From NCBI GenBank assembly GCA_031553615.1, contig JAVBLJ010000037.1:4437-68436 (forward strand): a stretch of DNA of 64,000 nucleotides. The letters run 5' to 3'. Positions 57,071-64,000 of this stretch are shown piece after piece. Within the stretch, counting starts at the first letter, position 1, and each line of letters opens with the position of its first letter. The position numbers and the translations under genes are program-made. The notes below the pieces were generated by a model. It saw only the letters and a program-made list of their open reading frames with translations, searched no databases and was not told the origin of the DNA. The DNA is from WQXF01 sp031553615 (GTDB lineage Bacteria > Bacillota > Clostridia > Christensenellales > Aristaeellaceae).

Positions 57071-59257
57071 TTGAAGCACGAGGATACCATGGTAAGCGCG
57101 GAAGAACTCCTCGCCAGGGTGGCAAAGTTTCATCCGCAAGATAGCCTGGACTTGGTAACCAAGGCCTATGAGTTCGCCCAAAATGCGCATGCGCCGCAGC
57201 GCAGGAAATCGGGCGAACCCTATTTCATGCATCCCTCCATCGTGGCGGGCATCCTCGCTGATCTCATGCTGGATGGCGCGACCATAGCGGCCGGGCTGCT
57301 GCACGATACCGTGGAGGATTGCGAGGGCGTAACCCCCCAGGTAATCGAAAAGGAGTTTGGCGCGGAGGTCGCCCAGCTCGTGGATGGCGTAACAAAGCTG
57401 GGGCGGCTCGAGTTCACCTCGCGCGAGGAACAGCAGGCCGAATCGCTGCGCAAGATGATCTTGGCCATGTCCAAGGACATCCGCGTGGTGCTTATCAAGC
57501 TGGCGGATCGCCTGCACAACATGCGCACGTTGCGCTTCCAATCGCCCGATCGCCAGCAGGCAATCGCAAAAGAAACGCTGGATATCTACGCGCCGCTGGC
57601 ACACCGGCTGGGCGTGTACAAGATCAAGCAGGAGCTCGAGGATCTTTGCCTGCGCTACCTCGATCCCGAAGGGTACAAGGATATCGTAAGCAAGGTGGGC
57701 ATGCGGCGCGCCGAGCGCGAGGAATCCATCCGCATGGTCATCCATCAGCTGGGCAAAAAGATCGAAGAATTGGGCATCCGATATGATATCGATGGTAGGC
57801 CGAAGCATTTTTATAGCATCTACAAAAAGATGGTGCTACAAAATAAATCCTTCGACCAAATCTTCGATCTCATCGCCATTCGGGTGCTGGTGGATACCAT
57901 CCCCGATTGTTATGCAGTGTTGGGCATCGTGCACACGCTCTGGAAGCAGATTCCCAACCGGTTCAAGGATTATATCTCCACGCCGAAATCGAACATGTAC
58001 CAATCGCTGCACACCACCGTGGTGGGTCAGAATGGCATGCCCTTCGAGGTGCAAATTCGCACCTGGGATATGCACCGCATGGCTGAGTTCGGCATTGCCG
58101 CCCATTGGCGTTACAAAGAGGGAAAGCAGAATTCCGATGAGCTCGATCAAAAGCTCTATTGGCTCCGCCAAATCCTCGATTGGCAGAACGATACCCGCGA
58201 TTCCAAGGAGTTTATTGATTCGCTGAAGGTCGATCTGTTCAGCGAGGAAGTGTTTGTGTTTACGCCAAAGGGCGATATCATCGATTTGCCGCGCGGCTCG
58301 ACGCCCATCGACTTCGCGTACCGCATTCACAGCGCGGTGGGCAATAAGTGTGTGGGAGCCAAGATCAACGGTCGAATCGTGACCATCGATACCGAGCTGA
58401 ATACTGGCGATTTCTGCGAGGTGCTCACCCAAAACAACGCGAAGGGCCCGAGCATGGATTGGCTTAAGATCGCCAAGACTTCACAGGCCAAATCGAAGAT
58501 ACGCGCGTTTTTTAAGCGCGAGCTCAAAGAAGAAAACGTATCGAAGGGTCGCTCCATGCTGGAGCACGAGGCCAAGCGCATCCCGGTCAACCTGCCTTCG
58601 CTGCTCAAGCCCGATTATATCGAGCCTCTGTTGCGCAAATACGCATTTTACGATATCGACGATATCTACGCGGCGGTGGGCTTCGGCGCGCTGGCTTCGA
58701 GCCACGTGGTTGCCCGGCTCATGGAGGAGCAGCGCCGCCACGAAAAGCCGATCGCCCCGCCGCCCGAGACCGCTCCGGAAACCGCCCCCGTTTCCCGCCC
58801 CGCGACGGATAGCGGCAAGGGCATCTTCGTGCGCGGCGAGCCGGGTATGCTGATCCGCTTCGCCAAGTGCTGCAGCCCGCTGCCGGGCGATGAAATCGCG
58901 GGCTACATCACGCGCGGACGCGGCGTGACCGTCCACAAGGCCGATTGTATCAACATCGTTTCGGAGCAGGACATCGAGCGGCTGGTCGAGGTCTCTTGGG
59001 ATAACAATGCCAAATCCTCGTTCAGCGGTACGATCCAGATCATCGCATACGACCGTTCGGGCGTGCTGGCCGACCTGATGCTGGCGCTGGGCAGCCTCAA
59101 GGTGACGATATCCGCGCTGAACGCCAAGGCAAACAAGAACCAAACCTGCTCGATTTCCGCCACGTTGGAGGTCGAAAACCGGTTGGAGCTTGACCGCATC
59201 ATCAAGCAGTTGGCCAAGCGCACCGACATTATCGAAGTCTATCGCATAAGCACCTGA
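57071..59257 (+). CDS. rel: Bifunctional (p)ppGpp synthetase/hydrolase Rel
   Basis: 728 residues. Makes and degrades the alarmone (p)ppGpp. HD hydrolase domain: MHPSIVAGILADLMLDGATI, LLHDTVEDC, LADRLHNMRTLRFQ. Synthetase: GRPKHFYSIYKKMVLQNKSF, IPNRFKDYISTPKSNMYQSL; the RFKD motif is that of bifunctional Rel rather than monofunctional RelA. TGS domain about 395-460 (VFVFTPKGDIIDLPRGSTPI) and a C-terminal ACT domain about 655-725 (ADLMLALGSLKVTISALNAK). I choose TTG 57071 (GAGAGGAGGAG seven bases upstream); ATG 57089 is a shorter alternative. dtd follows after 44 bases. Confidence 0.95.
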   Translation: MKHEDTMVSAEELLARVAKFHPQDSLDLVTKAYEFAQNAHAPQRRKSGEPYFMHPSIVAGILADLMLDGATIAAGLLHDTVEDCEGVTPQVIEKEFGAEVAQLVDGVTKLGRLEFTSREEQQAESLRKMILAMSKDIRVVLIKLADRLHNMRTLRFQSPDRQQAIAKETLDIYAPLAHRLGVYKIKQELEDLCLRYLDPEGYKDIVSKVGMRRAEREESIRMVIHQLGKKIEELGIRYDIDGRPKHFYSIYKKMVLQNKSFDQIFDLIAIRVLVDTIPDCYAVLGIVHTLWKQIPNRFKDYISTPKSNMYQSLHTTVVGQNGMPFEVQIRTWDMHRMAEFGIAAHWRYKEGKQNSDELDQKLYWLRQILDWQNDTRDSKEFIDSLKVDLFSEEVFVFTPKGDIIDLPRGSTPIDFAYRIHSAVGNKCVGAKINGRIVTIDTELNTGDFCEVLTQNNAKGPSMDWLKIAKTSQAKSKIRAFFKRELKEENVSKGRSMLEHEAKRIPVNLPSLLKPDYIEPLLRKYAFYDIDDIYAAVGFGALASSHVVARLMEEQRRHEKPIAPPPETAPETAPVSRPATDSGKGIFVRGEPGMLIRFAKCCSPLPGDEIAGYITRGRGVTVHKADCINIVSEQDIERLVEVSWDNNAKSSFSGTIQIIAYDRSGVLADLMLALGSLKVTISALNAKANKNQTCSISATLEVENRLELDRIIKQLAKRTDIIEVYRIST

Positions 59258-59301
59258 GCCTCTCGCTCTGGGAGTGAAGGCCCTACAAAGGGGAAGGAAT
59301 C

Positions 59302-59751
59302 ATGCGTTGCGTTATTCAAAGGGTAGCCTCCGCCGAGGTGCGCGTGGAGGAGCGGGTCTGCGGCCAAATCGGCCCAGGCCTGCTTGCGCTCTTGGGGGTG
59401 GAGGAGGGCGACACCGAGGCGGACCTGCGCTATTGCATCGAAAAGACCGCCAACCTCCGCATCTTCGAGGATGAGCAGGGCAAGATGAATCGCTCTGTGC
59501 TCGATGAAGGTGGCGCTGTGCTGGCGGTTTCCCAGTTCACGCTGCATGGCGATGTACGGAAGGGCCTGCGCCCCAGCTTCATTCGCGCCGCCCGGCCCGA
59601 GCAGGCGGTGGCGCTCTATGCCGCCTATTGCGCCGGGTTGCACGCCGCCGGACTAACCGTCGCGGAGGGTGAATTTCAGGCGCACATGCGGGTTTCGCTG
59701 ATCAACGATGGGCCGGTGACCATACTGCTGGACAGCAGGAGGGCTTTTTGA
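59302..59751 (+). CDS. dtd: D-aminoacyl-tRNA deacylase
   Basis: 149 residues. Removes D-amino acids (and Gly from tRNA-Ala) from tRNA. RCVIQRVASAEVRVEERV is the start, AVSQFTLHGDVRKGLRPSFI holds the catalytic Thr region and NDGPVTILLDSR the Gly-Pro motif near the C-terminus. ATG at 59302 follows AAAGGGGAAGGA. It lies directly after rel, the standard order in Gram-positives, and four bases before hemZ. Confidence 0.96.
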   Translation: MRCVIQRVASAEVRVEERVCGQIGPGLLALLGVEEGDTEADLRYCIEKTANLRIFEDEQGKMNRSVLDEGGAVLAVSQFTLHGDVRKGLRPSFIRAARPEQAVALYAAYCAGLHAAGLTVAEGEFQAHMRVSLINDGPVTILLDSRRAF

Positions 59752-59754
59752 TTC

Positions 59755-61206
59755 ATGCACATCGCGCTTCGCACCGACATCCCCGGCTTTTTTGCCGATA
59801 TCGCCGATGTGCTCCGCATTTTCTGGGGCGAGGCGCAGGTGGTTTTGCCGGATAGCGGCCAACCCGTGGAGGCCTTGCTAGTGCACGAGCACGCTGAGCA
59901 GGAAGGCCTATGGATCGATACCTTCACCTGGCAAATGGAGGGCCGACGCGAGACTCGCACCGAGCGCAGACCGGTGGTGGAGGGCCAATGGGCCGGCAAG
60001 CGCATGCGCAAGCGCGCGCTAAAAACCTGTTGCTACGCGCTCATGAAGCAAGTGACCGGCGTGCAGCCGCCCTGGGGGGCTCTCACCGGCATCCGGCCCA
60101 CCCGGCTCTACTACGAGCAATTGGCCCTGGGCGCAAGCGCGGAGCAGGCCGAGGCCAATTTGGTATCCCTGTTCGATTTGGCACCTGAGAAGGCTGCGCT
60201 GCTGGGTGAAGCGGTGGAAAGCCAGCGCGGGCTCATGGAGATCGCAGACGGTGTGCTCGATGTGTACCTGGGCATTCCGTTTTGCCCCACGCGTTGCGAT
60301 TACTGCTCGTTTTCCTCGGGGGCGGTAGGCAATGGCCGCCAGGTGCCCGCCTACCTCGATGCGCTGCACGCCGAGATCGATGCAATGGGCAAGCTGGTGC
60401 GGCAGCGCGGCCTGCGCACCCGCGCAATCTACGTGGGCGGCGGCACACCCACGACGCTGAACATCGATCAACTATCGCGCATGCTGGACGCGCTGGGGAG
60501 TGCCTTCCCGGATGCCGCCGAATGGACGGTGGAGGCGGGCAGGCCGGACACCCTGGATGCGGACAAGCTGCGCAGGCTGCGCGAATATCCAATAACCCGC
60601 ATCAGCATCAACCCGCAGACCCTGCAAAACGATACGCTGATCCGGATCGGCCGAGCGCACACCGCGGAGCAGACCGTGGAGGCCTACGCCTTGGCGCGCG
60701 CTGCGGGTTTTGACAACATCAATATGGACTTGATTTGCGCACTGCCCGGTGAGGATGAGCATGCCTTCGCCAATACCCTGGAGCAGGCTGCGGACCTGCA
60801 TCCTGAAAGCCTGACGGTGCACACCCTGGCGATCAAGCGCGCTTCCAAGCTGCGCGACATGGAGCACCAGCTCTGCGATGCCGATGCGGCAGCCCGCATG
60901 GTGGAGAGGGGCCACGCGGCGGCCCGGGCCATGGGCATGCGTGCTTACTACCTCTATCGGCAAAAGTACATGGCCGGTAATCTCGAAAATGTCGGCTATG
61001 CAAAGCCTGGCCGCGCCTGCCGTTACAACATCGATATCATGGAGGAAACCACTTCGATTATTGCCCTGGGTGCAGGGGGTATCTCCAAGCGGGTGTTTGG
61101 CGCGGAGGCGCGCATCGAGCGCGCTCCCAATGTAACGAACGTGGAGCACTACATAGCGCGCGTGCACGAGATGATCGAGCGCAAGCGCGCGCTTTGGAAA
61201 CCGTGA
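59755..61206 (+). CDS. hemZ: Radical SAM HemZ-like coproporphyrinogen dehydrogenase family protein
   Basis: 483 residues. An N-terminal region (1-160: FADIADVLRIFWGEAQVVLP, WGALTGIRPTRLYYEQLALG) typical of HemZ precedes the radical SAM domain with the cluster YLGIPFCPTRCDYCSFSSG. Further HemN-like motifs are IYVGGGTPTTLNIDQLSRML, ISINPQTLQNDTLIRIGRAH, NINMDLICALPGEDEHAF and YRQKYMAGNLENVGYAKPG. HemZ is found after dtd in many Firmicutes. Whether it makes haem here is uncertain, since no other haem gene is in the window. ATG at 59755 lies three bases after the dtd stop and the pair is likely translationally coupled. Confidence 0.9.
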   Translation: MHIALRTDIPGFFADIADVLRIFWGEAQVVLPDSGQPVEALLVHEHAEQEGLWIDTFTWQMEGRRETRTERRPVVEGQWAGKRMRKRALKTCCYALMKQVTGVQPPWGALTGIRPTRLYYEQLALGASAEQAEANLVSLFDLAPEKAALLGEAVESQRGLMEIADGVLDVYLGIPFCPTRCDYCSFSSGAVGNGRQVPAYLDALHAEIDAMGKLVRQRGLRTRAIYVGGGTPTTLNIDQLSRMLDALGSAFPDAAEWTVEAGRPDTLDADKLRRLREYPITRISINPQTLQNDTLIRIGRAHTAEQTVEAYALARAAGFDNINMDLICALPGEDEHAFANTLEQAADLHPESLTVHTLAIKRASKLRDMEHQLCDADAAARMVERGHAAARAMGMRAYYLYRQKYMAGNLENVGYAKPGRACRYNIDIMEETTSIIALGAGGISKRVFGAEARIERAPNVTNVEHYIARVHEMIERKRALWKP

Positions 61207-61268
61207 CATAGCAAAAGCGAAGCTACGCTTCTACGATGGTGCGATAAGCCCGAAAGGAGGTCGCTGGG

Positions 61269-63068
61269 TTGCTAAAAAAACTCCTAACTGTCACGCTGCT
61301 TGCGCTGATCGCATGGAACCGTGCGCTCCCTTCGGCCTGGGGCGGGGCGGGGCCGCGCGACGAAGCGTATTGCACAGCGGTCTCACGCGCAGCCGAGGAA
61401 GCCGCCACCTTTTCCGCTGGGGAGATGCACGCGATAGCGCTCCACGCCGATGGCACGGTGCGTGCCGCCGGGCGCAACACGGAAAACCAATGTGAGGTGT
61501 CCTCTTGGAGCGGCATCGTGCAGGTGGCTGCGGGCGGGACACACACTGTGGGGCTGCGCGCCGATGGCACCGTGGTGGCGGTGGGCAGCAACACCACGCC
61601 TTCCCTCGAGTTGCCCGAAGAGCTTGCGTACGGCGGGCAGCTCGACGTGGCCGATTGGCATGACATCGTGCAGGTGGCGGCAGGATACAACCTGACCGTG
61701 GGTCTTACCGGAGAAGGCACGGTGCTCGCCACCGGCGACAACACCTGCGGACAATGCGAGGTATCGGACTGGACGGATGTAGTGCAGATTGCGGCGGGCG
61801 ATTTTTTTACCGTAGGACTGCGATCCGACGGCACCTGCATGATTGCCGGGGATGTGGCCGACGAATCGGTGTTTGATTGGGTAGACCTGATCCAGGTCCG
61901 CGCCGAGGATACGCGGATATTCGGCTTCCATGCCGATGGCAGCGTGTCCATGGCCGACAACGCGGGCTTCTTCCTGCCCGAAGAGGGCATCGAGTACCCG
62001 GCTTGGCGCAATGTGGTGCAAATTGCGGGCAACCATGCGCACTTCGCCGGACTCATGGCGGATGGCACGGTGGCCTTCATCAACACGGTTTCGGAGGGCC
62101 TGTACCCGCAGCCGGAGTGGACGAATATCGTAGCCATATCGGTAGGCGATGGCTACACCATCGGCAAAAAAGCCGATGGGAGCTTGGTCAGTGCGCGCCA
62201 GATCGATATCGAAGAGAAGCGACTGTTTGCGGAAGGGCCACCGTGCGCGATGGCGAGCGGCGATGAAGTCCAGGTCGTGCTTGGGCAGGATGGCGGCATC
62301 GATGTGGCCGGATACGATGTTTTCTCGGATTCGCCCTTTGTTGCACCGGAAGAAGTTGCGGACTGGCACGATGTGACCCAGGTAGCGGCGGGCGGATACC
62401 ACATCGCCGCACTGCTGGCCGATGGCACTGTGCGCGCCGCGCCGGGCGACAGCTATGGCTCCACCGAGGTAGCCGAATGGAAGGATATCGTACAGATCGC
62501 CGCCGGAACCTTCTTCACACTGGGGCTTCGCGAGGATGGCACGGTGATCGCCGCAGGATGCAATCCGCGCTATTCTTCCTTCGATCCGGAGGATGTAGAG
62601 GATTGGCAGGATATCGTACAAATCGCGGCCTGCGACACGCTGATCGCTGCGCTCCGCGACAATGGCACCTTGCGCCTCATCGATGAAACGCAGGAAACCC
62701 GCGCGGCTCGTCAGTGGCGCAATATTGCGCAGGTAGCCGTAGGGGATCATCACGTGGTGGCGCTCCATACCGACGGCACCGTGGCGGCAGCGGGCGAAAA
62801 CACGAGCGGCGAATGTAACGTAGCAGGCTGGACGGACGTCGTCTCTGTGACTGCGGTCTACGGGCGCACCTTTGGCCTGCGCGCGGATGGCACCGTGCTC
62901 GCCGCAGGCGACAACAGCTACGCTCAGTGCGAAGTAGCGGGCTGGCGCGATGTCTCTGCTCTATGGACGAGCGATCACTATACCGTAGGCCTGACCCGAG
63001 AGGGCAAGGTTCTGCTGGCCGGGTGGGGCGATTTCGGCCAGGGAAGCATTGCGGGACCGCCGCAATGA
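61269..63068 (+). CDS. Secreted RCC1-like beta-propeller repeat protein
   Basis: 599 residues. The TTG start at 61269 has AGGAGG eight bases upstream. Signal peptide about 1-24 (LLKKLLTVTLLALIAWNRAL). Almost the whole mature protein is about fourteen imperfect units of 36-50 residues with the pattern VAAGxxHTVGLRADGTVxAxG, then a W-x-DIVQ ending; for example VAVGDHHVVALHTDGTVAAA and VTAVYGRTFGLRADGTVLAA. This is the RCC1/BLIP-II repeat. The number would fit two seven-bladed propellers or one larger ring. No catalytic or anchor domain is seen. Function is unknown; BLIP-II-type propellers bind proteins. A terminator follows 30 bases after the stop. Confidence 0.88.
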   Translation: MLKKLLTVTLLALIAWNRALPSAWGGAGPRDEAYCTAVSRAAEEAATFSAGEMHAIALHADGTVRAAGRNTENQCEVSSWSGIVQVAAGGTHTVGLRADGTVVAVGSNTTPSLELPEELAYGGQLDVADWHDIVQVAAGYNLTVGLTGEGTVLATGDNTCGQCEVSDWTDVVQIAAGDFFTVGLRSDGTCMIAGDVADESVFDWVDLIQVRAEDTRIFGFHADGSVSMADNAGFFLPEEGIEYPAWRNVVQIAGNHAHFAGLMADGTVAFINTVSEGLYPQPEWTNIVAISVGDGYTIGKKADGSLVSARQIDIEEKRLFAEGPPCAMASGDEVQVVLGQDGGIDVAGYDVFSDSPFVAPEEVADWHDVTQVAAGGYHIAALLADGTVRAAPGDSYGSTEVAEWKDIVQIAAGTFFTLGLREDGTVIAAGCNPRYSSFDPEDVEDWQDIVQIAACDTLIAALRDNGTLRLIDETQETRAARQWRNIAQVAVGDHHVVALHTDGTVAAAGENTSGECNVAGWTDVVSVTAVYGRTFGLRADGTVLAAGDNSYAQCEVAGWRDVSALWTSDHYTVGLTREGKVLLAGWGDFGQGSIAGPPQ

Positions 63069-63098
63069 AGCCATGTTGAGCGACATGTCAAAATGAAG

Positions 63099-63132
63099 AA
63101 CGCGTCCTAGAGCCGTGCTCCGGGACGCGTTT
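63099..63132 (+). terminator. Intrinsic terminator after the RCC1-like gene
   Basis: AACGCGTCC pairs with GGACGCGTT, with GAGC/GCTC above, followed by TGGTTATTT. It separates this gene from the convergent GyrI-like gene. Confidence 0.8.
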
Positions 63133-63161
63133 GGTTATTTGTAAGCAGGTGTATGAAAAGG

Positions 63162-63677
63162 CTAGTCCAACGGAATATAGTAATCCAGTATGATTTGCCC
63201 GTTTTCATCCGGGGTGGTGAAGCGCGGGCAATTGTAGAGCTCCATGCACCATTGCATGCGCTCGCAGGTATGGCCCGCTTCCTGCAACGCTTTTTGCGTC
63301 AGTTCGTGTGCAGCCGAGCAAACATCTCCCGTGTCGTTGCCTTGAATCCAGCTGACGGCCACCTTGCAGGGCTCCAAAGTGCGCGAAACGTAGCTCTCAG
63401 GCACGGTTGCACCTTCCTTCAGGAGCATGCCTACGATGTAGGTGAAGTTGCCATCGCCGAGACCGAAATCGAGCATGATGCCGATGTACGCGTCGTCGAT
63501 TATAAAGTCCGCCTGCGCTTCAAGCGGAGCAAAGGCATTTTCCGCAAAGCACTTGTCCCAGAGCGCGGGCAGCAGGTTGTTGCCCTTGGCTTGCTCTTCC
63601 ATGCTGGCACGAATCTCTTTGCCGACTACCAGGGCTCGGGGCTGATCCTGCACCTCAAAACGAACGAGTTTTCCCAT
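63162..63677 (-). CDS. GyrI-like effector-binding domain protein
   Basis: 171 residues, cytoplasmic. A stand-alone small-molecule or effector-binding domain of the GyrI/AraC-effector type: VRFEVQDQPRALVVGKEIRA at the N-terminus, DAYIGIMLDFGLGDGNFTYI in the middle, and TCERMQWCMELYNCPRF then DYYIPLD at the end, the usual acidic I-P-L/I terminus. There is no DNA-binding domain. Such proteins bind hydrophobic cations or hydrolyse cyclopropanes in some cases. I use ATG 63677, seven bases after GAGGAGG. The longer frame to 63731 lacks a ribosome binding site. Monocistronic. Confidence 0.8.
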   Translation of the reverse strand: MGKLVRFEVQDQPRALVVGKEIRASMEEQAKGNNLLPALWDKCFAENAFAPLEAQADFIIDDAYIGIMLDFGLGDGNFTYIVGMLLKEGATVPESYVSRTLEPCKVAVSWIQGNDTGDVCSAAHELTQKALQEAGHTCERMQWCMELYNCPRFTTPDENGQIILDYYIPLD

Positions 63678-63833
63678 GCGCATCCTCCTCATCGGTATCC
63701 GGTATTTGCATGAAGTCATCAGATTCGGCATCTTATTGCGCTTATTCTACTGGATGCGTGAAGCCGTGTCAATGCGGATGAAAAATTGCAGGGCCAGCGC
63801 ATTTACATCCCAAAACATGGCAGATGCGCAGAG

Positions 63834-63961
63834 AAGGAGTCCAGGGGGCGAGCGATAAGCCCCCTGGTCGCTCCCGCAGGAGCGAAACGCCTACCTTTTG
63901 GGAGGGTGTTTCGCCCTCACGGTCGACCAGAGGGCTTTGCGGTCGCCCTCTGGACTCCTTC
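63834..63961 (+). repeat. Palindromic intergenic repeat family 2, copy B
   Basis: GAAGGAGTCC (63834-63843) and GGACTCCTTC (63952-63961) begin a long imperfect inverted repeat of about 60 bases per arm. Each arm holds the order GGGGGCGA...AAGCCCCCTGGTCG then GGAGCGAAAC (left), mirrored on the right as GAGGGC...GCCCTC and GTTTCGCCC. The same modules occur at 41331-41449. The surrounding 63678-64000 shows no gene. Confidence 0.8.
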
Positions 63962-64000
63962 GCAGCACAACTCCCAGTTTCTGTATCCAAATGCGTTCGC

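Overview
The window looks like a chromosomal segment of an uncultured, spore-forming, GC-rich member of the Clostridia. The evidence is the gene order smc-ftsY-ylxM-ffh-rpsP-khpA-rimM, ruvC-ruvA-ruvB-queA, tgt-yajC, a SCIFF ranthipeptide with its radical SAM maturase, hemZ, a BofC-like protein, VanW and LCP proteins, and AGGAGG ribosome binding sites with frequent TTG/GTG starts. No rRNA, tRNA, CRISPR array or complete insertion sequence was seen.

Bases 1-20,000 are accessory and concerned with the cell surface. From the left: an edge-truncated secreted LRR protein with a cellulase-like domain; a decayed transposase-type helix-turn-helix remnant with a long hairpin; a secreted beta-helix adhesin-like protein; and a surface module with a Cys/Pro-rich protein and a SAM methyltransferase on the minus strand facing two GT2 glycosyltransferases on the plus strand. 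One of these resembles polypeptide GalNAc-transferases. Next come two envelope-stress blocks: a BceRS-BceAB peptide-sensing/detoxification module with a typical BceR operator, then a complete glycopeptide-resistance cluster in the order vanW (divergent), vanH, D-Ala-D-Lac ligase, vanY, vanX, vanR, vanS.

Bases 20,000-30,000 are core: plsX-acpP-rnc-smc-ftsY, then ylxM-ffh-rpsP-khpA-rimM. trmD and rplS do not follow rimM; a terminator and a 163-bp inverted-repeat element lie there. Bases 30,000-37,200 hold surface and metabolic genes (SH3 protein, URO-D family protein, MATE pump, ROK sugar kinase, GtrA, LCP protein, BofC-like protein). A second copy of the 163-bp element lies here.

Bases 37,200-64,000 are again mostly core: argGH (minus), ruvCAB-queA, a heterodimeric ABC exporter, tgt, yajC, a small membrane protein, the SCIFF peptide and its maturase, a small membrane-anchored ORF, secD-secF, recJ, rel, dtd and hemZ, followed by an RCC1-repeat secreted protein and a GyrI-like protein. 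SecD and SecF are short and lack the aspartates thought to carry protons. Several genes in this block have start signals or spacers folded into terminator-like hairpins.

The most unusual signals are the SecD/SecF pair without proton-relay residues; the stop-codon-spanning 14-nt tandem repeats after ffh and ruvC; terminator hairpins that contain an RBS or start codon; two families of intergenic palindromic elements; and the Cys/Pro-rich protein with its modification enzymes. All reading was by eye; no database search or folding program was run.
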